DNA of 64,000 nucleotides from Phytophthora sp. 'mugwort' (Eukaryota; Oomycota; Peronosporomycetes; Peronosporales; Peronosporaceae): NCBI GenBank assembly GCA_033558025.1, contig JAUCEF010000006.1, forward strand, positions 4,402,001-4,466,000. The letters are read 5' to 3'. A model generated the notes under the pieces. The model did not search any database and was not told the DNA's origin. It saw nothing but the letters and a program-made list of their open reading frames with translations. The first letter of the stretch is position 1. The number at the start of each line of letters is the position of its first letter. This document shows positions 52,784 through 62,440 of this stretch, in pieces. The position numbers were made by a program, and so were the translations under genes.

Positions 52784-53729
52784 CAGCGACCGTTAAGCAG
52801 ACAAGTTGAAGTGATTTTTGACCAATCGCAGACAACCGCCACGTCAGCAGAATAAGAAACATCCAGTTCTCGTTGAAGTGCGCGATAACTTGGCGACGAC
52901 AATGCTCATCGCGGTCTCGTGGAGGGGCCAGCGTCTGCTCCCACGCGTGCAGTAGCTGCCTACCTCAATCTGTTATTGTTATGGTTGTGCTTTGCAGGTG
53001 GCGGCTGTTGCTGCTGCTGCATGTGATGCAGTCCGGACGTTTACGGCCGCCGCCGCTTCAGCCCTTCGGGCGTTAATGGGATATCATGTCAGCGTCGCCA
53101 TGTCTGCTGACTCCAGTCTGTATCAACCGACGCCAGCAGCGCGCGCATCGCAGAGAGAAGAACGATGGGCTCCGTTATTAGATTCACGTGCGCCAGGGCG
53201 ACGCCTCCCTCGTCGCGAGGAACGAGTAAAGGCCGACCGACGTCTTCGTTTAGATGGACCCCGAGGCAGCTCTTCACTACTTGCGGTATGCCGTCGAGGA
53301 TGGCAACGACGGCCTCAACGATACGGCAAAGTTGCACAGAGGTAGCTTGCTAGCAGGAAGACTGCGATATAAGCAGCGGCTGACAGACACACCGGCTGGC
53401 TGCTGGTCTGGTCAAGTCACCAGCAATCAGCACATGCTTTCACTATTGGATAGGCGGAAGAAGCATGTCACGCTGAATTCTTGCTCTGGATATGGATGAC
53501 GGCGATAGCCAGGAACACTATCGAAGGAGATCTGACACGCGCGTTTGCTGCTGTCCCCGCGGTCCATTGCTGAAAGAGCAATGGTCGTTGTGCAACACAG
53601 CCCATTGTTGTTTCGTACACAAAGCTCCATACTGTAGACTGTAGCAGCGGTGCTGCAGGAGTGGGTCGCCAGCGATGAGCGCCTTGCGACAGCATGCTGT
53701 TTCTGTTCGCTGTAGCATGCGACTCACAA

Positions 53730-53764
53730 AGGTGAAGGGGCTCGCAATGCAAGCCCCTTCACCT
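53730..53764. repeat. 13-bp hairpin
   Basis: aggtgaaggggct (53730-53742) and its complement (53752-53764) with a 9-base loop. Confidence 0.85.
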
Positions 53765-54801
53765 ATTGCTGGCTCCCTACTCGTCGCATCTCCGAGTTCG
53801 TAGATGTCGCGAAGGGATTGCACTTTGTAGCGATGGCGTCTTGGGTGGCAAGTTGCCACTCGCCCCGCCGCAGCACGCGTGACATGAGCCGTCGTGTCGA
53901 GCATATTACTGTCGTACATACCGTACTGCTGTCGTGCGCGCATGTTGCAGTAAGGGCAAGGAAAGTTGATGACAGCCGTGCCCGAGATCGAGCTCAGCAA
54001 TCCACTTCTGCGTCGCCCTCGTCTGCTTGGAGTCGATGCGACGCTGAGCTTCCCCACGAATTTCGAGGGCGCAGTCGATGAATCTTATTCGCTTTGCAAG
54101 CCCCTGTCTGACTGCTGTACCGTAGTTACCTGCACAGGACAGGACAAGTTCCCTACGTAGTCGCCTTGCGATTCTCGGATGATCGTCCATGGCGTCGGAA
54201 TCTGCAAAACAGCAGCCCCATAGTGCGACGCACGCAAGGTCTTGGTATATTTCCTCGAAGTTGAATCGTCCCTAGCGTACGCTGTACTAGTTTTCGGTGA
54301 GGTACTTTGATGTCACCTGGCGGTGCTAAGGACTTCTTATGCCCATTCTAGCTAATCCCCACAATGCCTACTGCTGCTGCGACCTTGTCCACGAAGCATC
54401 ATGAAATTTGCAGCAGCCACCTCGCCTGAAGGTCGTGTCTTGTAGTGGATCAGACTGTCTATTAGAGCACTCGAAGATGTCTGTTGCGGAAATTGATCCT
54501 CATACGTCTACCATGACGCGATCGTTCTCCTCCTCGCTTTCTCATTCTGCTGGCTCGATACTTCGGGCTTCACGGGGGGCACTCTCCGAAGGACACGTGG
54601 GTGAGTCCATTGACCAGGTCCGGGGTTAGATTCTTGTGCGCACTCTTGACCGGATGGCTGGGCTGGGCTGCTCTTGCTTTCCATCTGCTTGCAGGGGACA
54701 TTGGACCTGAAGGTCGTGCCTTGGACGCAGGGGTAGGAAAGAAATATTACTGTACAGTAGGTATTGGTATTTCAGTATTAATACTTATTGCGGGAACAGT
54801 A

Positions 54802-56361
54802 CAGTCCGCGACAGTGGAATATGAACACCATCGGTCTCTCCAATTTTTTTATCAAATTGTGTTTTCATTCGCTGAAATTACCCTGGATTATAACGAATTG
54901 CAAGATCTGTCGATTGCACCAATGTTTGATGCTGAATTCCACCTGGTTTTAAAAACGATGAGAAATATTACTTCACGAGGTGCAACACAATTTATGAACA
55001 TATCTTCGGGTTTGCGGAAAGTTTGCGTAAGTTTGATCCGCAACCCTCGCCACGCGTGTTAATGTGTTTACTATACAGACTGCTATTCCACCAATCGTGG
55101 CGCCACTTTTCAATTCGCCAACGATGGCACGAGCTTCGATCTGTCCGACAAAGAACGCGAGTCAACTCGGACGCTCTCACTGCGCGGTTTTTCGGTCCGG
55201 GCATCGCATAGGTGCTCACACGCTCTGTCGGTGCCGTGCAGAATATGTTGAAGGCGCCTGCCAATTTTCAGCCCAAGAAACGGTTTGGAAGCGTGTCGAA
55301 AGTGACTGCGCGTGAGAAGCGGCATATCATCCGCTGTGTGTCCGTGCTCCGTTTGTCCGCAAAAAAAGTGAAAGAGAAGCTCAAGTTAGTGCACATCGTG
55401 CGTACGATTCAGCGCGTGATCAAGTCGGTGAGCTGGCTCAAGTACAAGAAGCGTGGTACGCTCCAGCGTTGACGAAGCGCCACCGAGAAGCAAGGGTCAA
55501 GTGGCCGAGCGTATGGGCCTCACGGATGACGAAGCGTGGTAACAAGTGGCGTTCAGCGATGAGAAGAAGTGGATCCTGGATGGCCCGGATGGCATGCGCT
55601 ACGAACGACACGTGTCGCCCTAAGGAGCTCAACGTCCGTCGTCATACTGGTGGCGGTGGTGTCATGATTTGGGGAGCTTTCGTGCGGATACCAAGTCTGA
55701 ATTGAAGTTCGTGGATGGCAACCAAGCCTCCGTCAAATATGTGAGCACCCTACGCACGCATTTGCAACCGTTCATCGATGCGGAAAACCATCTTTTTCAG
55801 CAAGACAATGCGGCCATCCACAAATCCCGCTACACGATGAACTGGCTTCAGGCCCAAGTGATCGACGTTATGGACTGGACAGCTTTGTCCCCAGACCTCA
55901 ATCCTATTGAGAATCTATGGGGCATCATGGCCCAGCAAGTTTACGAAGGCGGGAAGCAGTACAACACGAAAGACGAGCTGAAGAAAGCGGTTTTGGCGTC
56001 ATGGGCTGCAATCCTCCCAAGACGCTCACAGATCTGACCCTATCAATGCGCAAACGCTGTATCCGGGTATTAGTACGCCGGGAAACATATATTTCGTATT
56101 AGCAACGCGCGAATCGCATCCATAATGCTTCAAAACAAATGTTTCGTCATGTGGAAGTTATGTTCATAAATTGTGTTGCACCTCGTGAAGTAATATTTCT
56201 CATCGTTTTTAAAACCAGGTGGAATTCAGAATCAAACGTTGGTGCAATCGACAGATCTTGCAATTCGTCATAATCCAGGGTAATTTCAGCGAATCGAAAC
56301 ACACTTTGATAAAAAAAATTTGGAGAGACCGATGATGTTCATATACCACTGTCGCGGACTG
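54802..56361 (+). mobile_element. Complete Tc1-like element with ~200-bp TIRs (Tc1-B)
   Basis: A 1,560-bp element flanked by TA (54800-54801 and 56362-56363). The inverted repeats 54802-55002 and 56159-56361 start cagtccgcgacagtgg and end in 'cacaatttatgaacata'; they differ at scattered sites. The TIR sequence is unrelated to that of Tc1-A, so this is a second family. The transposase lies between 55124 and 56102. Confidence 0.88.
55124..56102 (+). pseudogene. Tc1-B transposase (DD34E), broken
   Basis: HTH region: 'DLSDKERESTRTLSLRGFSV' (about 55138-55197) and 'RCVSVLRLSAKKVKEKLK' with 'VRTIQRVIKSVSWLKYKKRG'. Catalytic motifs: 'FSDEKKWILDGPDGMRY' (first Asp, about 55558), 'HLFQQDNAAIHKSRYTM' (second Asp, 55804-55806) and 'LSPDLNPIENLWGIMA' (Glu 34 residues on). 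The C-terminus is 'KTLTDLTLSMRKRCIRVLVR', reaching a stop at 56100-56102 in another frame. Several one-base shifts separate the pieces, but all catalytic residues remain, so decay is moderate. Confidence 0.87.
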
Positions 56362-56566
56362 TATAATACTATATTGCCACAGCACAGCAATACTATTGTT
56401 AAAAAAATCAGTTAACCGGACCGCAAAACGATCCGTGAGCCCATAACCAGTCAAAAGGATTTGGCTGGCTGGCGCCCCTCAACGCCCTGGTACCCAGGCC
56501 TCCGTAAATACCGTATGCCATTCTTCAAACTACTGTAATAAAAAAATAAAAAAAAATAAGAGCGGC

Positions 56567-58107
56567 ATGGTTGCCAACAAGGATATCTGCGCCTTCTACT
56601 TCGCATCTATCAAGGACGACCTCTTCCAGTGCAAACTCCGCGGAACTGCACGCAAGCAGCTTCCTTGATCTGGCTACTCAAACCTGATGGGTCACCTGGC
56701 CAATAAGCATCCCGACTTCCAAGAGACGTTCACTGAAAGGCAAGGCGCCCGTCCTCTCCTCGAGCACGGCGTCATCCCTGAGAAGACCAACTGCCTCTAT
56801 CAATGGACGATGGATCGTGTGCGAGACCTCCCCGTCAGCGAGGTTGACAACAGTCTCGCGCGTAGCATGTTCAAGTGGCAGCCAATTACGCCCAAGGCTC
56901 TGCGGAAGGCAATGGAGGGAGCGGCAAGCAAGATTGGGGAGGACCTGGAGCGTGAAATGTGTTCTTCATTCGGATTGATGTTCGAAGGATGGCCGCACGG
57001 CTTGCTTCACTATGTGGGCCTGTTCGGTGTCTACGTTGTCGGTAATGAGTTGCGCCTACTTCTACTGGGTCTATCCCGCTCGACGATGGAAGTCAGTCCG
57101 CCAGCGCTCACATCGATCTCATGCTCGCCGTTCTGAGCGTCTACAGCAAAAGACCCGTGAGATGGTCGCTTTCTGATAGGCGACAACTGCGCTACTAACA
57201 AGTCCATGCCAACAAAGATGGACGTACCAGTCGTCGGATGTGCCAGCCATCATTCAACCTGGCTGTCAAAAGGTTTTGCTGTCGTTTGAGACGCTGCCTA
57301 AAGGTATCAATGAATTGATGGTGCAGCTGAGTCACCCCAACAACTACTCGGTGCTAGCAAAGCTTACAGACCTCAACCCAGTCAAGCGCAATGTGACCAG
57401 ATGGTTGTCGATATTTGTGATGCTCGAGCGCTACATTCGTATCAGGGGTGAAATTAAGCAGGTGGAAGCCGTAGAGGACCTGGTGCCTAGGGCAGCTGAT
57501 CACAAGAAGCTTTTGACGTTTTTCACTCAGCTGAAAAAGCTGGATAACGTGTGCAAGCGGCTTCAGCGGGATTACATCGACATGGCGCAAGTACGTGTCT
57601 TTTTCGACTTCGTCTTGTCCGATTCCCTTCGATGGGAAAATATCTGTAGCTAGCGGCAGCAATTGTTCATGACTCGGTGTTCGAGGCAGCTGCCGTCAAG
57701 GTGATAAACGAAGATACCCTGACGCCTGGCGAAAAGAAGGCACTCCGTCCATTTGAACTCGTGCAAGGTTTGTCCAAGGAGCGGAAGGAACGAGAAGACG
57801 ACTACGCTTCTGAGATGCTGCGTGATGGAGCTAATCGACGCAATAAGGCCCGATATGCTACTATGTACGACCCAACTGTTACCAAGATCCCACCTACGTT
57901 CAACGCGGTCGTGAGACTGTTTTCGAATGCAAGTTCGTCTTGACACCACAGAGAGGCTCCCACCGGCCAACTTCGAAATGCTGCAATTTCAGCGAGACAA
58001 CAGCCGCATGTGGGACGTCATTACTGTGGCCAGCGTACAAGAAGATAATTGACGTCCTGGGAGTGGGTATGACAGATACGGACCATGTTCTTTGTTTTGG
58101 TAAATAA
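56567..58107 (+). pseudogene. hAT transposase with BED zinc finger
   Basis: ATG at 56567 (MVANKDICAFYFASIKDDLF). The BED finger is degenerate: 'QCKLRGTARKQLP', a stop, then 'GYSNLMGHLANKHPDFQ'. Then 'RDLPVSEVDNSLARSMFKWQ' and 'VGLFGVYVVGNELRLLLLGL'. The first catalytic Asp region 'LIGDNCATNKSM' (about 57175-57210) and 'VVGCASHH' are in another frame. The 57240-57653 frame gives 'SVLAKLTDLNPVKRNVTRWL' and 'MLERYIRIRGEIKQVE'. The 57677-57943 frame and its extension give the hATC dimerisation end 'RLFSNASSSLTPQRGSHRPT' across a frame change. Total length of about 500 codons is usual for oomycete hAT. Stops and shifts make it inactive. Confidence 0.82.
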
Positions 58108-59340
58108 TTCTTTTCGCATAAAATGGATCTGCTGCTGTATATTGTACCAAAAACCCTGTATTTAACGCAGCCACCCCACGAAATAAATAATGACCCTTTT
58201 CCTACGCACACGCAATGTGAACTACACAGAGGCGGGCTTGAACTCACCCAATCGATTGGGAGGGTTAAGCCCAACCGACTAACCTAAATTCTAGGGCCCA
58301 GATGCTAAAGCGTAACGCTTGAAATTACTGCAATAACTGCAATATGTATTACTGCAAATTCGTTTACTGCAGTAATTGTTACTGGTGACGCAAGGGTTAA
58401 ATACAATACACCATTGTATTTGCCCACCTCTGCTTGGACGTACCTGTACAGTACTTGATATCCTGCTCTGCGCTGGCGTTGGTCAGAAATACGTAAGCTT
58501 GCAGACACGTAGCCCGCGATGTTAGGGCACTGGGACCGTCGTCGAGCATGCTGCGCTAAAGGGTATGTAATCGGTAGGGAGACTCCACCGCCTTCAACTC
58601 GAAGCTGAGGCGAATACTAGCTCGCTGGTCACAATCGCTGAGGTTGGCGAGCTAGCTTGGTGCTCTGACTCATTATTATTTTCATTTTCTGTCAGGCTAA
58701 CGTAATATCCCTCTGTCTGCTAGTCTGGACCACCGCGTGCAGTTAAACGTCACGCGGCGTGCACGGGCACAGCCGCGCTATCAGGATAAAAGAGCACGCT
58801 TCGCATTTTATTTCAAGCGTGCCCGAGGCCTCTGATGCGCCCGCATTGCTGCTTTTGCCATGAATGGATGGATACCCGGGCGTCAATCGATGGCGATACA
58901 GTTGCGCTCTCCGGGAGACAAGAATCAAGCCACTATGGTGGGCTGGGCTTAATTTGGTTTCTAGCAGAACGTTTATTGTTCATTCCACACCCTCATGCTG
59001 AGCTGCTATCTGTCCGCCACAATGGCTGCCTTGGCGCTGCAGCAATAGCCTGTGAGTTAATAGATCATGCTATTTGTGCTGTCTTCGTCTCAACTAAAGC
59101 TGCCCATCACTACTTCACCAAATACAGCAGCACGCTATAAAACCAAATACCGCAAAGTTCGATAGATTTGCCATCTTCACTAAATCACTTTTGCCTGGTG
59201 CCAAGTCTTTGAGAAATCCGAGGTTGGCGCTGACTGGCCAATCGGAATTGCGTATGGGGGTGGTGGTAATATAGAATTTGGCGGAAGCGTTAGGCAAAAT
59301 CCACGCACCGCCTTAAGCTCGCCCATATATTGAGTTCAAG
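58108..59340. other. Spacer with a weak tRNA-like A/B-box pair
   Basis: No gene. On minus, 'ggttagtcggttggg' (58284-58270) and 'gagttcaagcccgcc' (58245-58231) resemble Pol III A and B boxes at about tRNA spacing; a decayed SINE or tRNA fragment is possible, but the arms do not pair well. The rest shows nothing. Confidence 0.35.
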
Positions 59341-60310
59341 ATGAAGACAGTGGAGGAATACCTTCCATCAGCAGAAACCCGATTAAAATTCTGCAGTTCG
59401 CGATTTTTCGCGCTCTACGCTTCAGTATTGGGAGCATATTACGAAACCATCCAAATAGCTGTCAGGAACACGAAGCATGCTAAGAAGTTGAGTGCGGGCG
59501 GTAGTGACCGTATCTCACCGTTAGATTGCATTGAGGATGAGCTTTGCGGATGGATTAAGGACGAGCGGCATGAAGAGAGGTCTGTGTCTATGGACTGCGT
59601 TACAGCGCAGTGTATGGTGCTATTGCCGAGCTTCATCGGCAGTAAAACGGCTAATGCGAGGAAGTCGTTGTGCAGCAAGTTCTTGCGGCGAAACGGGCTC
59701 ACTATCAGGTGCATTTCGCAGTCAGGGCGCAAGAATCACACGGAGTTGGTGGCGCTGCGCGGTGCGTTTGCATGTAAGGTAACCATAGTGCTGATGACTA
59801 CTTCGTGGGTGGTGCGACGGTAAGCTCCGTCGTCCTATGTGCTCCACAATATGGACCAGACAGCTTTTTACTGTGGCGTTGGTTCCAAGGTGACGGTGGA
59901 CTTCGTCGGGGTGACTCGCGTTCCTGTCCATGGTGGTGGGAAAGGCTGTTATCGATGCACGACTGCGTTGATCGTGTGTTCAGACGACCGCATGCTGCTA
60001 CCACACTTTGTGTCTGCGGGTGAGCCCGACAATGGTGTGTACGATGAAGTGAAAACATACTGTGAGACGGGGTCGCCACGTTTTCAGTACAGACAAATCG
60101 TGGTTTGATGAGCGCGTTTTGCTAAAGTGGATAGACAAGGTGTGGCAGTACGAGGTGAGCGGACCCTGTGTGCTCACCCTGGACTGCCTTAAAGTACACA
60201 AATCGGACACGGTACGGCGGCGCCTTGCTGAGATGGGCACCTGCACGCTGTACGTTCCTGCCGGTCGCACTCCGTGGCTCAGCCTCTTCACGTGCGAGTT
60301 ATGACTTCTT
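59341..60310 (+). pseudogene. Pogo-like transposase, C-terminally truncated (Pogo-5)
   Basis: ATG at 59341 (MKTVEEYLPSAETRLKFCSS). The first frame stays open for 160 residues to TAA 59821-59823, with 'KSLCSKFLRRNGLTIRCISQ' as the second HTH. The same frame goes on with 'HNMDQTAFYCGVGSKVTVDF' (first catalytic Asp 59854-59856) and 'ALIVCSDDRMLLPHFVS'. After a one-base shift near 60087 it reads 'STDKSWFDERVLLKWIDKVW' and 'CVLTLDCLKVHKSDTVRRRL' (second Asp 60182-60184) to 'LYVPAGRTPWLSLF', where the family would have the QPLDV block. It is thus cut just before the third Asp. Only one stop and one shift are seen, so this is a relatively young copy. Confidence 0.82.
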
Positions 60311-61100
60311 GTAAGAGTAGTCTGCCCGATATACCGCGCTCTACTCGCACCGCCCACCACCGCGTAAAACCTGGGAACGCCGCTACGATATGTTTCAGCT
60401 GTCCATGCACGCTCTTGCACGAAAACTATCAGGACTGAGACTATCCAAGCTTCTTTCTTGAAGGCCATTCGTTCCTTTCGGGTCGCCATCAAGGTCTTCC
60501 CTGGTTGAGATGGTCTCCGCCACATAAGTAGTTGTGTAAGTGTTTGCCGCATCGCTCCAAAACAAGGTCGATTAAAAACTGAAGTGGCTTCTGATTGGTT
60601 AGTTTATAATGCAGGCGCGAGCTCTTCACTGCCGAATCTTTCAGGGTGCTACATCTATCAGACTTTTGCGGTAGTGGAGTTGCTGAAGAGCGATGGCTTG
60701 ATTGTAGTGAATGTATGTACTGTACACATCGTATCAGTACCCGAGATTGCGATTTAGATGTCGCCACTTGATTGATCAGTTGCGCGCTAGGTGGGGCGGC
60801 ATAAAACCCCGCGAATCCTGAATCAGGACTCCCGGTCTCTATTCACTAGACTTCCACATCAGAAACACACCAGCGCGGCAGATGCAAATATGTAGAGGAA
60901 TGCAGCACTGCGACATGTGAAGAGGAGAGACCGAGGAGGGCAACCAAAATCAATACTTGCTTCCGAGGGGGTGTTCGATATCCTCGCATTGATCACGAGC
61001 CCAGATTTCGCGTGCGTGCCAGTCTCACACAAATACACCCTTCATTTTAGAGAGGTCACTCAGCTCATTCTACGATTCGCCGCTTCCTCACCAAGTCGCC
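60311..61100. other. Spacer without recognised genes
   Basis: No supported gene or repeat structure. The minus-strand frame 60552-59998 is a shadow of Pogo-5 and its 3' flank. Confidence 0.5.
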
Positions 61101-62440
61101 ATGGCACGCCTCAGTTCCCCACCCGCTCTTCCCGTTCCTCGGTCGCCGAGTCCGCTTCTCGCTCCCTCCCTCGATGGCCCTTCCGTTTCGAGGCGAGATG
61201 CACGCCGCGCTTTCCTCCAGATGCAGGAACCCGACGCTGGACGCGTCAGCAAGAGTGCGCGTCGCCATAACGACCCGTTGCCTACAAACGACGGTAACAA
61301 GATTCGCCACATCGTCTAATGGACACGTTCCAAGCCAGCATTGGATCCTAATGCGTGCTCAAGCTATGCAACTTCACCTGAGCGAGATGTCCAGGCTTGG
61401 AGCCGGGTTAGCACGTACATGGCTACACGTTGGAAGGTCGGCAGGGGGAACAAGTGCAAACGCACGCCCGTCGACGTCATGTTCATGAAGCAATCATATA
61501 ATTTTCGTCGCTCGTGTGACCTTCTCCATTTTACGTGCCCGCCCGGCATTATATACCTTTTGTTGATGTGCTAAAGAACTGCAGGACGTGAGACGTGCTC
61601 GCTAACACTGTTTGGCGTCAAGGCACCTACGTTTGAAAAGATGATCGGGTTCCTGTGTTTGATATCCCATATCTGTACAGGATCTATGTAGAGCACGCAG
61701 CGCGCGAGTATCATGGCGCTATCCGGCGGCCCGCTACGCTGTGGACGTTACGTTCCAGTAGGTGAATATGCCGAACAGCACGCTGCAGGAGCGAGCAGCA
61801 TACTACAGCAAGAAGCATAAATTGTATGTGTTTTAGACTGAGTTAGCCGTAATTCCTACTGGGCAGGCAGTAAACTGCTCTCATCAATTCAAGGGCTGCG
61901 TTGCAGACATCACCCTTTTCCAGAATAACAAGGGGTTTCACGTGGCAGCCGCCACTAAATGGCTTCTAGAGACGCCATGCCCGCTGGATGGAGGAGTACC
62001 CCAAGTTGTGGGCCATCTTGGCCGACAAGGGGGACCAATTCCTTGCGGTCGAGGTGCGTGTCATCCACCCGGTCTGACGCCGCCCGTCGACTCCGTTGAC
62101 GCTCGCTGAAGATTCACTCAACCACGACATATCCTCTGACCGTGTCGTGGTTGAGAACTACTTCGGCAGGCTGTGCATATTGTGGTCGATGTGCGCGGAC
62201 AAGTACTGTTTGCAAGAGGATAACTATGATATGCTCTTCATGGCCTACGTCTTATGACCTATTTCCATGCTCGCGCGCACCCGCTTCGTGCCCAAAACGA
62301 CGTGAATTACGGGGACTACTTGTGACGGCTATACTCCATCGGCGCTGAACGAAGAGCACGATGTCTAGAATCGGCTCGTCGAGTTCGGCGCAGACGCGAG
62401 TTGCGTCTTGCAACTGCAGCCGTTGCGATAGACCACGAAT
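61101..62440 (+). pseudogene. Decayed paralogue of the 20-kb DDE_Tnp_4 transposase
   Basis: Plus strand. 'VSTYMATRWKVGRGNKCKRT' (about 61405-61465) aligns with 'MCLHVKGHWNVGRGKKCRYA' of the 20.2-kb gene. Then 'ERAAYYSKKHKLYVF' (about 61788-61835) and 'ELAVIPTGQAVNCSHQFKGC' match its central block, and 'DRVVVENYFGRLCILWSMCA' (about 62137-62200) matches 'DRVLVENFFGRLKTLWGICS'. The start may be the ATG at 61101. Many stops and frame changes make this a much older copy. A 13-bp hairpin (62117-62155) overlaps the catalytic Glu region. Confidence 0.78.
62117..62155. repeat. 13-bp hairpin in transposase sequence
   Basis: ctcaaccacgaca (62117-62129) and its complement (62143-62155), loop of 13. The paralogue at about 21185-21240 lacks this symmetry. 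Confidence 0.85.

Larger units (their letters stand above)
51194..54799. other. Unassigned, partly GC-rich region
   Basis: No family recognised. 51194-52350 is GC-rich and may hold the promoter or 5' exon of the KNH-like gene. On minus, 52783-52346 (145 residues, with 'KANLGMREFERAYHVTSEVA') and 52343-52011 (MAMFGMQTGLRLRALATVAT, like a mitochondrial presequence) are adjacent open frames. On plus, 53254-53499 contains 'MDPEAALHYLRYAVEDGNDG'. On minus, 54190-53518 has basic, Arg-rich frames. A 'tttgcag' before 52998 could be a splice acceptor. A 13-bp hairpin lies at 53730-53764. Host-gene exons are possible but not proved. Confidence 0.4.

Noticed and set aside
53518..54190. Arg-rich minus-strand frames as a gene
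   Set aside because: Overlapping frames in GC-rich DNA with no domain, signal or consistent start.
54601..55062. 153-codon plus-strand frame with a hydrophobic start
   Set aside because: Most of it is the left terminal repeat of Tc1-B.
58231..58284. tRNA gene on minus
   Set aside because: A- and B-box-like strings are present but acceptor and T-stem pairing fails; at most a decayed SINE.
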